64,000 nt of DNA, from contig CAIXUG010000056.1 of the NCBI GenBank assembly GCA_903922605.1, positions 1 to 64,000 on the forward strand, read 5' to 3'. Positions 42,958-50,302 of the stretch are shown in pieces; the first letter of the stretch is position 1; every line of letters starts with the position of its first letter. A program made the position numbers and the translations under genes. This DNA comes from an uncultured Verrucomicrobiota bacterium (lineage in GTDB: Bacteria; Verrucomicrobiota; Verrucomicrobiia; Limisphaerales; UBA9464). Under the pieces are notes generated by a model. That model saw only the letters and a program-made list of their open reading frames with translations. It made no database searches and had not been told where the DNA came from.

Positions 42958-43359
42958 ATGAAACTCAACCACCTTATTGTCCCGTCAGTGCTGTTCGTGG
43001 CCACGGCGTCCCTGCTGGCCGCCGATGTGGATGTCAGCAAGCTTCCGCCCGCCGCCAAGCAGGCGGGAGTGACTTACGACAAGGACATCAAGCCGGTGTT
43101 CGAAAAGTCCTGTTTCAAGTGCCACGGTCCCGAGAAGCAGAAGGGCAAGCTGCGGCTGGATTCGCTGTTGGCCGCCATCAAGGGCGGCGAAAACGCCCCG
43201 GACATCGTCGTCAAGGACAGCGCCAAGAGCCCGCTCATCTGGTCCGTGGCCCGCATCGGCGACGAGGACGATGCCATGCCGCCCAAGGGCAAGGGCGAAC
43301 CGCTGACGAGCGAGCAGGTTGCCCTGATCCGGGCATGGATCGACCAGGGAGCGAAGTAA
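42958..43359 (+). CDS. Exported mono-haem c-type cytochrome domain protein
   Basis: 133 residues from the ATG at 42958. Signal peptide (LIVPSVLFVATASLLA), then the planctomycete-type cytochrome module: VTYDKDIKPVFEKSCFKCHG (CxxCH haem site), PEKQKGKLRLDSLLAAIKGG, SPLIWSVARIGDEDDAMPPK (axial Met candidate in AMPPKGKG) and SEQVALIRAWIDQGAK. Such domains occur alone or N-terminal to PSD1 proteins. It is a periplasmic electron carrier. Confidence 0.9.
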   Translation: MKLNHLIVPSVLFVATASLLAADVDVSKLPPAAKQAGVTYDKDIKPVFEKSCFKCHGPEKQKGKLRLDSLLAAIKGGENAPDIVVKDSAKSPLIWSVARIGDEDDAMPPKGKGEPLTSEQVALIRAWIDQGAK

Positions 43360-43438
43360 TTCCTTCTCGTGCAGGGTTAACGTCGCCAAGTCAGGCGTGT
43401 TTTCCCTGCGGTGGGAAACACGCCTTTTGCCTGCCCGG

Positions 43439-44353
43439 TCAAGTGGGCTGTTCGCTCTCGGGCGGCAGGGCAAGCGCGGGGAATTCCTCGGTGGCCGGCG
43501 CGTCCGCAGTCACCACTTCGGGCGCTTCCGAAGTGGCCGGGGCCGCCGTTTCGGCAAGGGTGGCAACGGGTTCCGGGCCGCCTTCCTTCGCCAGCGCGAC
43601 CAGGATGCGGCGCACGGGCTGCCCCTGGTAGGTGTAGCCGCAGGCGATCGTGGCGGCGATCACGGAGCCGGCCGCCGGCTCCTGCCCGTCGGGAGTCTGA
43701 TGCGCGCGCAGGTCGAACATTTCGCCCGGACGGGCCTCGTGCGGAATGATCCCGAGCCGGCGGACGGTATCGAGGCAGGCCGACCGGAACTGGCCAATCT
43801 GGTGGGTCAGTTGCGGTTGTCCTGAGCGGATGCTGGCCTGAAACAGGGCATAAACGTGATCGAGCAGGTGGACGAGGATCTGCAAGAATTCGGCCTCATT
43901 CCGCCGCAGCTTCTCCAGCTCCAGCCGGGAGGCGGCCTTTTCCTGCGAGTCGGCGCGCTGGAAGAATTCGGTCAGCCCCTTGGCTTCGGCGGCGATGCGC
44001 CGGCCGGTTTCGTCGGCAATGCCGGCGGTTTTGGCGGCGGTTTCCTGCACGGACTGCCAGTGGGTGGTCGCGGCGGAAATCTGGTTGGCAATGGTGACCA
44101 GCTGGTCGAGCTGCTGGGCGGCCTCGGCCAGGTTGGTCTGCTCCCACAGTTTTACCGCGGCGCTGTGTTCCCGGAGGAAGGGCAGGATGGCCACGACCGC
44201 ACCGAAGGCGACCAGCCCGCACGTCAGCGCGGTGTCGGCGAAGGTCCAATGCCCGGTCTCTTTCCAGATCAACGTCCCCACGGACGCCAGGACCAGGGCA
44301 TCGCCCAGCAGGAACGGCCATTTTGCTAATTTGGGAGCTTCCGCAATCGGCAT
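43439..44353 (-). CDS. Membrane-anchored GrpE-like protein
   Basis: 304 residues. Two N-terminal membrane helices (~13-30 and 37-60) precede a long coiled coil (~63-160). Residues ~195-255 (VRRLGIIPHEARPGEMFDLR, AHQT, SVIAATIACGYTYQGQPVRR, ILVALA) match the beta-domain of GrpE (LGV..I...G..FDP..H.A.......G.V......GY...G...RPA.V.V). GrpE is normally soluble and releases ADP from DnaK. A membrane-fixed copy could recruit DnaK to the membrane. The C-terminal ~50 residues are Ala/Pro/Glu-rich. This is pattern-based; a second, standard grpE would be expected elsewhere. Confidence 0.65.
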   Translation of the reverse strand: MPIAEAPKLAKWPFLLGDALVLASVGTLIWKETGHWTFADTALTCGLVAFGAVVAILPFLREHSAAVKLWEQTNLAEAAQQLDQLVTIANQISAATTHWQSVQETAAKTAGIADETGRRIAAEAKGLTEFFQRADSQEKAASRLELEKLRRNEAEFLQILVHLLDHVYALFQASIRSGQPQLTHQIGQFRSACLDTVRRLGIIPHEARPGEMFDLRAHQTPDGQEPAAGSVIAATIACGYTYQGQPVRRILVALAKEGGPEPVATLAETAAPATSEAPEVVTADAPATEEFPALALPPESEQPT

Positions 44354-44472
44354 GGCGGCAGACTGCGGAAAACCGGCGCGGGTTGGGAAGGGTTTTTCCG
44401 GCTACCCTGCTCGGGGGCTTTTTATCATGATGATGGCCTGGAAACGATGAGGTGCGGGCTGGGACTGCGGCC

Positions 44473-44547
44473 GGTGGACGAGCGTCCTCGCGAGCCGCGG
44501 CAGCCTGTTGGGCTGGGGCGGCGGCTCGCGAGGACGCTCGCCCCACC
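44473..44547. repeat. Palindromic repeat (family D, copy 1)
   Basis: cgagcgtcctcgcgagccgc (44479-44498) and its exact reverse complement (44521-44540) form a 20-bp stem, extended by ggtgg/ccacc at the ends; the loop is 22 bases. The same arms recur at 59456-59531. It lies between the GrpE-like gene and the first ABC-2 permease. Confidence 0.85.
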
Positions 44548-44623
44548 AAGTTTTCCAAAGGCCCGGCAGGCTCTCGGAGAAGCCAAGCGACCGCCTTCAA
44601 ACGCCATCTCCGGCAGGGAGGCT

Positions 44624-45427
44624 TCAGGAACTGGCGCTCGTATAATGGCGCAGCGACCAGCGCCAGAGCAGTTCGCTGGCGACAAAGCAGCCCAGGCCCA
44701 TGCCGGCCAGCAGGACCAGCTCCCACGGCGAGTCGAGCTTGTGGGCGAGCGTTTTCACGGGGACGTTCGACACCAGCAGCATCGGCAGGCCAAAGGTGAA
44801 GAACGCCTTGAACGCCCCGCGCGGAAAGGCGGCATCCGGCAGGCGCGCGATATTGAAGAGGTTGTAGTAGCCGTAGGTGATCCCCTGCGCCCGCACCGTC
44901 CAGAACGCGACCGTGGACAGCAGGAACATCAGCGAATAGTGCACCAGCAGTCCCGCCAGCGCCATCAGGGCGAAGCCCGCGAACTGCAGCCAGGACGGGC
45001 TGAGGTGCAGCCGGTGCCCGGCGTAGGCCATCACCACGAGGGCGCACGCCGAGTTGATGTAGGCGCCGAGGTCCACCTTGCGGAGGGACACCAGGAAGCG
45101 GGTGTTCACCGGCAGCAGCAGCATGAAGTCGAGCTTGCCGGTGCGGATGTGCTCCGAGATCTCGGTCAGGTTGGTCAGGAAGAACGCGGTGAACAGCTGC
45201 TGGATGAAATTGGAGCTGCCGACCAGCAGCACCACCTCCCATTTGGTCCAGCCCGCGATGCTGTCCGTGTGCGAATAGAGCACCGACATGAACGTGAGCT
45301 GCAGGCCGAACCACAGCAGTTCCACGATGATCCAGAGGAGGAAGTTGGCCTTGAACGACATTTCCCGCGTGACGCTGTTGCGCCACAGCGCGCCATAGAG
45401 TGAGAGATAGCGGCGGAAAGTGGTCAT
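44624..45427 (-). CDS. ABC-2 type permease subunit
   Basis: 267 residues from the ATG at 45427, which has ggag nine bases upstream; the frame extends to a TTG at 45442. Six membrane helices (FLLWIIVELLWFGLQLTFMS, FIQQLFTAFFLTNLTEIS, SACALVVMAYAGH, FAGFALMALAGLLVHYSLMF and others). EHIRTGKLDFMLLLPVNTRF and the AAFPRGAFKAFFTFGLPMLL segment are typical of the paired ABC-2 permeases formerly DUF990 (COG3694/COG4587). The second subunit is at 45851; no ATPase gene is adjacent. Confidence 0.88.
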   Translation of the reverse strand: MTTFRRYLSLYGALWRNSVTREMSFKANFLLWIIVELLWFGLQLTFMSVLYSHTDSIAGWTKWEVVLLVGSSNFIQQLFTAFFLTNLTEISEHIRTGKLDFMLLLPVNTRFLVSLRKVDLGAYINSACALVVMAYAGHRLHLSPSWLQFAGFALMALAGLLVHYSLMFLLSTVAFWTVRAQGITYGYYNLFNIARLPDAAFPRGAFKAFFTFGLPMLLVSNVPVKTLAHKLDSPWELVLLAGMGLGCFVASELLWRWSLRHYTSASS

Positions 45428-45537
45428 TTCCGGAAACTCCAAGGAGCAAACTCCAAGCCCCAGAGAACCCCCAAAGGTTCAATGGCCAGTCCATCCGTTG
45501 CGCAACTTTTGACGCTGCTCACGGCCCACTTATCACA
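45428..45537. other. Intergenic sequence between the two ABC-2 permease genes
   Basis: First part of the 423-base gap 45428-45850, whose remainder is the palindromic element at 45538-45789. Apart from the ggag motif before the 45427 start no feature is visible. Confidence 0.4.
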
Positions 45538-45789
45538 CTGGGTAGGGACGGTGCGCCGCGCCGTCCCCGTCGCCGAGCGAAGCGTCAGGCGACGGAACGA
45601 TCGCCCATGATTAAGGCACAATTCTGCCGGTGGGTTTGCGGCGTATAGTAGGTCGGGCCGCTGGCCCGACATCGTACGACGGGCTGCCAGCCCGTCGAAG
45701 GCTTTGCGGCGGGCTGGCAGCCCGCCGTACTTGTCAGGCTGGCAGCCTGACCTGCTGCGGGGACGGCGCAGCGCACCGTCCCTACCCAG
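45538..45789. repeat. 252-bp element with 31-bp terminal inverted repeats and nested hairpins (family C, copy 2)
   Basis: Outer arms 45538-45568 (ctgggtagggacggtgcgcc...) and 45759-45789 are inverted copies with one difference in 31 bases. The interior 45651-45752 carries the hairpin series gggccgctggccc, acgggctgccagcccgt, gcgggctggcagcccgc and gtcaggctggcagcctgac, also found at 39452-39523. No coding capacity. The structure resembles a MITE or a complex REP-type palindrome. It separates two genes that normally form one operon. Confidence 0.85.
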
Positions 45790-45850
45790 TCTTTCAGCGC
45801 CTGATGTTTCTCTGGAGCTTTGAGCTTTGAACTTTGAGCTTCTCATCAGA

Positions 45851-46657
45851 TCAGCCCCCCACCGCCGAGTACTTCTTAATTCCCCGGCTCCAGACGAGGC
45901 GTGCGAGCCCGTAGCCCAGCACAACCCACAGGATCTGCATGGCCAGCCCCTGCCAGAGTTCCGGGCCGGTCGCGCGCCCGAGATAGACCGAGATGGGGAA
46001 GTAGCAGAGGTAGGGATACGGCGTGAGCTTGAGCAGTTGCGCGAGCCAGCCCGGCAGGATGTCGAGCGGGAAGAGGTGGCCGCTGGCGAGGTATTCAAAC
46101 GCGAACTGGATGAAGATGAACGTGCTCACATCCAGCACCCAGAACGCGAGCAGGGCCATCACATAGGCAAGGAAGAACTGGAGCAGTCCCGCGAGCACCA
46201 CCGAGAGGGCGAAGATGCCGGCGGTCATCGGATCGCTCGGCAGCGTGAAATCCGCCCGCAGCCAGAAGGTGAACAGCGCCACGGGCACGATCGCGAAGAC
46301 GGTGTAGATGGCCCGGCCCGAAACGTAGAGACACATCCGGTAGGCGAGGTAATCCAGCGGTTTGAGGAGGAACTGGCTGATGTTGCCGTCCTTGATGTCG
46401 GCGGCGATCTGCCAGTCGTCCTCGGCGACGGCGGTGAGCGCGTCCACGAAATTGACGAGCAGGTAATAGCTCACCATCCCGCTCAGCGTATAGGCACCGA
46501 TGTTCGCGCCGGCCGGTTTGTCGGCGTAGATGGCGCGCCAGACGAAGAGCGTGCCGGCCAGCGGAATGAGACCAAACGCGGCCCGGAAGAAGAAGTTCAC
46601 GCGGTAAACCAGCGTGTTCTGGATACCGATGGCGAAAACGTGCAGGTACTTCCGCAT
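45851..46657 (-). CDS. ABC-2 type permease subunit
   Basis: 268 residues (MRKYLHVFAIGIQNTLVYRV). Six membrane helices and family motifs RVNFFFRAAFGLIPLAGTLF, MVSYYLLVNFVDALTAVAED, DWQIAADIKDGNISQFLLKP, DYLAYRM and GHLFPLDILPGWLAQLLKLT PYPYLCYFPI. Partner of the permease at 44624-45427, probably an exporter of lipid, peptide or polysaccharide. The ATP-binding subunit usually precedes the permeases but is not found upstream here. Confidence 0.9.
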   Translation of the reverse strand: MRKYLHVFAIGIQNTLVYRVNFFFRAAFGLIPLAGTLFVWRAIYADKPAGANIGAYTLSGMVSYYLLVNFVDALTAVAEDDWQIAADIKDGNISQFLLKPLDYLAYRMCLYVSGRAIYTVFAIVPVALFTFWLRADFTLPSDPMTAGIFALSVVLAGLLQFFLAYVMALLAFWVLDVSTFIFIQFAFEYLASGHLFPLDILPGWLAQLLKLTPYPYLCYFPISVYLGRATGPELWQGLAMQILWVVLGYGLARLVWSRGIKKYSAVGG

Positions 46658-46666
46658 GGGCGGGGC

Positions 46667-46879
46667 TCAGGCGGGACGACGACCGGGGCTGAGCAGCCGG
46701 GCCGGCAGATAAAGCACTGCCTTGAGGAGGGCGAAAACCGCCCCGACCACAATGCCCGCGAGCCGGAAGGGCAGGGCAATGAGCCACACCAGGGGAAACA
46801 GCACCAGCGCCAGCAGCGCGAGCGGCCAGCACACGACCAGCAGCAGGCACCAGGCGATGAGGCAGAGGAACAGTTTCAT
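46667..46879 (-). CDS. Small hydrophobic membrane protein
   Basis: 70 residues, MKLFLCLIAWCLLLVVCWPL and so on, with two or three closely spaced hydrophobic helices and a basic C-terminus (ARLLSPGRRPA). It ends nine bases before the ABC-2 permease ATG, consistent with one operon. Function unknown. Confidence 0.65.
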   Translation of the reverse strand: MKLFLCLIAWCLLLVVCWPLALLALVLFPLVWLIALPFRLAGIVVGAVFALLKAVLYLPARLLSPGRRPA

Positions 46880-46909
46880 GGCGGCAGGAGGGTTGGGACG
46901 GCAACGAGG

Positions 46910-47281
46910 TCAGGTTTTTGGCGGTGTGACGGCGGGCGGATTGGCGGGGGCTTCCGGCTGGCCGGTCGCCTGTGCCTCGATGACCTCCACAAAGGCCATG
47001 CGGGTGAAGTTCAGTGAATGGGTGAGCAGGCGGGTTTCCTCGGCGGAGAGATTGCCCTTGGTCTTGGCCTCCAGCATTTCGAGCTGGTCGATGAACATTT
47101 TGGCCGCCTCGGCGTTGACTTCGTCCGGCTTGCCGGTCTGAGGATTCGGCAAGCGGCCCAGAAACGTCAGCGTCATCTGGGCGTGGCCGGTCACCAGCTG
47201 TTCAAACAGGGCGGAATGGATTTCCGCCGGGCTGGCGTCCTTCAGCGCGTCTTCGTCCAAGGGAGGGGTTGATGCGGTCAT
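46910..47281 (-). CDS. DUF1844 domain protein
   Basis: 123 residues. HSALFEQLVTGHAQMTLTFL, GRLPNPQTGKPDEVNAEAAK, MFIDQLEMLEAKTKGNLSAE and ETRLLTHSLNFTRMAFVEVI match DUF1844, a small helical family common in Planctomycetes and Verrucomicrobia with no known function. The ATG overlaps the stop of the LON-domain gene (ATGA), so the two are translationally coupled. Confidence 0.9.
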   Translation of the reverse strand: MTASTPPLDEDALKDASPAEIHSALFEQLVTGHAQMTLTFLGRLPNPQTGKPDEVNAEAAKMFIDQLEMLEAKTKGNLSAEETRLLTHSLNFTRMAFVEVIEAQATGQPEAPANPPAVTPPKT

Positions 47282-47949
47282 GGCTGGGAACTCTTTTCGG
47301 CCCGGGCGATTTCGCCCAGCATGAAGTGCACGAGATGTTTGAGTCGCTCCTCGATGTCCACGCTCTGCAGGATCACCTGCCGGGCGAGCCCATCGGTGAG
47401 CAGCATGGTCGCGACGAAATCGGCCAGCGCGCCAGGATCCTCGATGCTGCGCAAAGTCTTGAGGCAGGCGGCGACATCCAGCTTGTCCTTCGTCACTCCG
47501 CCGGCGAGCTGCTGCAGCAGGGCCAACGGCAGCCGCGTGCCGAGCTGCAGGCGGGCCTCGACGAGATCGAGCACGCGCGCCACCAGCGCATCCACCACAA
47601 GGCTGTCCGGCGCTTCGGATTCCAGCGGCTCAATCAGATGCTTGCGGTAGGGTTTGTATTGCACGGCCTTGCCCAGCCGCACGCGGATCAGCCCCTGCAA
47701 GACCAGATTGGAGGTGCCGTTCTCGTTCAGCACGGAGGCGCGGACGAGGCCGAGACCGGCGACCTGACAGGGTGTCTCCCGGGAAACCCCCGGCTTCTGC
47801 ATCGCCAGGCAGAACATCCGGTCCGTATGGAGCGCCTCGGCCAGCATGGTCCGATAGCGCGGTTCGAAGATGAACAGCGGGAACAGGGACTGGGGAAACA
47901 GGTTGCAGCCGCCGAGGATCATCACCCCCGTGCGGTCGGGAATTTCCAT
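47278..47949 (-). CDS. LON substrate-binding domain protein
   Basis: 223 residues. GGCNLFPQSLFPLFIFEPRY RTMLAEALH, GLGLVRASVLNENGTSNLVL and QGLIRVRLGKAVQYKPYRKH LIEP match the N-terminal PUA-like/LON substrate-binding domain. There is no ATPase or protease domain, so it is a stand-alone adaptor-like protein. The C-terminal half is helical. Upstream of and coupled to the DUF1844 gene. Confidence 0.9.
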   Translation of the reverse strand: MEIPDRTGVMILGGCNLFPQSLFPLFIFEPRYRTMLAEALHTDRMFCLAMQKPGVSRETPCQVAGLGLVRASVLNENGTSNLVLQGLIRVRLGKAVQYKPYRKHLIEPLESEAPDSLVVDALVARVLDLVEARLQLGTRLPLALLQQLAGGVTKDKLDVAACLKTLRSIEDPGALADFVATMLLTDGLARQVILQSVDIEERLKHLVHFMLGEIARAEKSSQP

Positions 47950-48115
47950 GAATGCAGGCTAGCTTTTGTGGGTCCGACCGCAAGCCGGCAGGACATCAGA
48001 ACGGCGGTGTTCGGCAAAACCATGGTCAGCAAAACCAATGAGGCCGGCCAAGTTGCAGAGATGTTGAAGCCGCCCTTGCCAAGGGCGGAGGACGGAAGCA
48101 GTGTTACCCTGACTT

Positions 48116-48898
48116 ATGAATGCTAAAACATTCGGCATTGTGTTGTTGCTCGTCGCGCTCGGACTGGGCGTGGGCTGGTTCATGACGAGCAAGCAGGCCG
48201 CGGAGGACCGGACCGTCGCCGCGAACACCATCGGTTCCATCTCGAACAAGCTGGTCAGCACGGAGTCGTTTCTCGCCGAGCAGAAGACGGTGAACGTCAA
48301 GCTCAGCACGAACATCGTCGAGCGCGAGAGCGAGCTGCTCCAGTTCTCGAACAAGTGGACCTCCGTCACCGCTGACCTCGCCAAAACGGAGGCCGATGCC
48401 AAGGCCGCCGCCGAAAAGGCCAAGGCCGACATCGAGGAGCGCAACGCCAAGATCACCGAGCTGGAAGGCCAGAAGGACGACCTGACCAAGAAGATGGACG
48501 GGCTCAACACGCAGATCGGCAGCCTCGGCGACCTGATCAAGGAGACCGAACGCAAGCTCGCCGCCAGCGAGGGCGACCGCGAACTGTTGCAGAAGGAGCT
48601 CAAACGGCTCCTCGCCGAGAAGGCCGACCTGGAACGCAAGTTCAACGACCTCGCGGTGCTGCGGGATCAGGTCCGTAAGCTCAAGGAGGAGCTGAGCATT
48701 GCCAACCGCCTCGACTTCATCCGCCGCGGCCTCTATGGCTTCGACAAGAAAGGCGCGCAGGTCCTGAACGAGGGCATCCATTCGCCCGGTCCCCGCACGA
48801 CCAACGCCGTGGGCGCGCAGATCAACGCCGAGATCGGCAACGACGGCTCCACCAAGGTCAACGCCACGACCAACGCGCCCGCCGCGCCGCCGAAGTGA
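48116..48898 (+). CDS. Membrane-anchored coiled-coil protein
   Basis: 260 residues. A single N-terminal membrane helix (TFGIVLLLVALGLGVGWFMT) is followed by an almost continuous coiled coil from about residue 45 to 200 (ADAKAAAEKAKADIEERNAK, ITELEGQKDDLTKKMDGLNT, QKELKRLLAEKADLERKFND) and a disordered Asn/Ala/Pro tail. No enzymatic domain. A structural or scaffolding role in the envelope is possible. Function unknown. Confidence 0.75.
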   Translation: MNAKTFGIVLLLVALGLGVGWFMTSKQAAEDRTVAANTIGSISNKLVSTESFLAEQKTVNVKLSTNIVERESELLQFSNKWTSVTADLAKTEADAKAAAEKAKADIEERNAKITELEGQKDDLTKKMDGLNTQIGSLGDLIKETERKLAASEGDRELLQKELKRLLAEKADLERKFNDLAVLRDQVRKLKEELSIANRLDFIRRGLYGFDKKGAQVLNEGIHSPGPRTTNAVGAQINAEIGNDGSTKVNATTNAPAAPPK

Positions 48899-48920
48899 GT
48901 CCGGAGAGGCTTGGTGCGGG

Positions 48921-49056
48921 GGTAGCGCAGAGTTGTACTCTGCTGTATCGCCGACTTGCAGTCGGCAGGGCGTCACCTGTTTCGGAACTTCCGGGAAATC
49001 CCCACCCCGCGCAGGTTGAAAACCTGCGATACAGCAGAGTGCAACTCTGCGCTACC
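48921..49056. repeat. Cross-shaped palindrome with 31-bp arms in front of moaA
   Basis: Arms 48921-48951 (ggtagcgcagagttgtactc...) and 49026-49056 are inverted copies with one difference (a possible G-U pair) in 31 bases. Inside lie ccgacttgcagtcgg and gcaggttgaaaacctgc. The right arm ends 14 bases before the moaA ATG, so in the transcript the structure abuts the ribosome-binding site (ggag at 49063-49066). Related half-copy at 14771-14810. Confidence 0.88.
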
Positions 49057-49070
49057 TTGCGCGGAGATAC

Positions 49071-50144
49071 ATGACAGCGGCGCTGTTGCAGGATTCCCAC
49101 GGCCGGGTGATGCGTGACCTCCGGGTCAGCATCACCGACCGCTGCAATTTCCGCTGCCTCTACTGCCTCCCGGAGACCGAGGAGGCGGCCAATTTCTACC
49201 GCAGCCGCCACGACGCCCTGCGGAATCCGCAGCCGGTCGCGCTCACGCCGATCCGCTACGAATGGAAGCCCAAGGCGCACCTGCTGAGCTTCGAGGAGAT
49301 CGAGCGTCTGGTGCGCATCGCTGTCGGGTTGGGCGTGGAAAAGATCCGGGTCACCGGTGGCGAACCGCTGCTGCGCCGGGATGTGCCGCAACTGATCGCG
49401 AAGCTCGCGGTGATCCCGGGCGTGCGTGACCTGGCCATGACGACGAACGGTTTCCTTTTCGCCCGCCATGCCGAGGCGCTGCGGACCGCCGGCCTGCGGC
49501 GCGTGAGCTTCAGCATGGATTCGCTCGATCCGGTGAACTTCCGCAAGATGACCGGTCGCGACGGGCTGGCGGAGGTGCTGGCCGGCATCGCGCAGGCACA
49601 GGCGCTGGGCTTCGCCCCGGTGAAGGTCAATGCCGTGGTCATCCGCGGGCTCAACGACCACGAACTGGTCCCGCTGGCCGCGTTCGCGCGCGAACGCGAC
49701 CTGAGCCTGCGGTTCATCGAGTTCATGCCGCTGGATTCCGGCCATGCGTGGAAGCGCGACCTCGTCGTGCCCGGGCGGGAAATTCTGGCGCGGCTGAGCG
49801 AGAGCTTTGAGCTGCTCCCGGTCGATCAGTCAGGCAATCCCGCTGAGACCGCGCGCCGCTGGAAATTTGCCGGCGGTCGCGGCGAGGTGGGCATCATCGC
49901 GCCGGTCACGGAACCTTTCTGCGGCCATTGCAACCGGCTCCGGGTCACCGCCGATGGCAAGCTCCGCACCTGCCTCTTCAGCGTCGGTGAGCACGACCTC
50001 AAGCCGCTGCTGCGGGGCGGGGCCGATGACGCGGCGATCGCGCAGCGCCTGGGCGGGCTGGTCGCGGACAAGGAGGCCGGCCATCGCATCGGGCAGCCGG
50101 ACTTTGTGCAGCCCGCACGCACCATGAGCTGCATCGGGGGGTAA
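49071..50144 (+). CDS. moaA: GTP 3',8-cyclase MoaA
   Basis: 357 residues from the ATG at 49071. This radical-SAM enzyme makes 3',8-cyclo-GTP, the first step of molybdenum cofactor synthesis. N-terminal cluster ligands Cys25, Cys29 and Cys32 (DRCNFRCLYC); GGEP motif in KIRVTGGEPLLRRDV; the second cluster in EPFCGHCNRLRVTADGKLRT CLF; C-terminal Gly-Gly. A ~30-residue insertion follows CLPETEEAANFYRSRHDALR relative to most MoaA. Other moa genes are not in the window. Confidence 0.96.
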   Translation: MTAALLQDSHGRVMRDLRVSITDRCNFRCLYCLPETEEAANFYRSRHDALRNPQPVALTPIRYEWKPKAHLLSFEEIERLVRIAVGLGVEKIRVTGGEPLLRRDVPQLIAKLAVIPGVRDLAMTTNGFLFARHAEALRTAGLRRVSFSMDSLDPVNFRKMTGRDGLAEVLAGIAQAQALGFAPVKVNAVVIRGLNDHELVPLAAFARERDLSLRFIEFMPLDSGHAWKRDLVVPGREILARLSESFELLPVDQSGNPAETARRWKFAGGRGEVGIIAPVTEPFCGHCNRLRVTADGKLRTCLFSVGEHDLKPLLRGGADDAAIAQRLGGLVADKEAGHRIGQPDFVQPARTMSCIGG

Positions 50145-50160
50145 GCTTCCGCTTTCGGGC

Positions 50161-50276
50161 CGGAGCGCCGGTCTCCGACCCGGCGCGTCGCTCCGCGTTC
50201 CTCGCACAGCCGTTGCGTCCCAACAAACGATCCGCCTTGCGAATCAGCACGCGCCGGGTCGGAGACCGGCGCTCCG
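50161..50276. repeat. Perfect 27-bp inverted repeat element (family E)
   Basis: 50161-50187 (cggagcgccggtctccgacc...) and 50250-50276 are exact reverse complements. The 62-base interior contains gctccgcgttcctcg. Beyond the right arm, 50285-50303 reads tcgctccgcgctccgcgct, a small tandem repeat also echoed inside valS at ~13562-13595. The same arms form the in-frame insertion in valS at 12447-12519. It lies between the convergent moaA and kinase genes. Confidence 0.9.
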
Positions 50277-50302
50277 CAGGCTTGTCGCTCCGCGCTCCGC
50301 GC

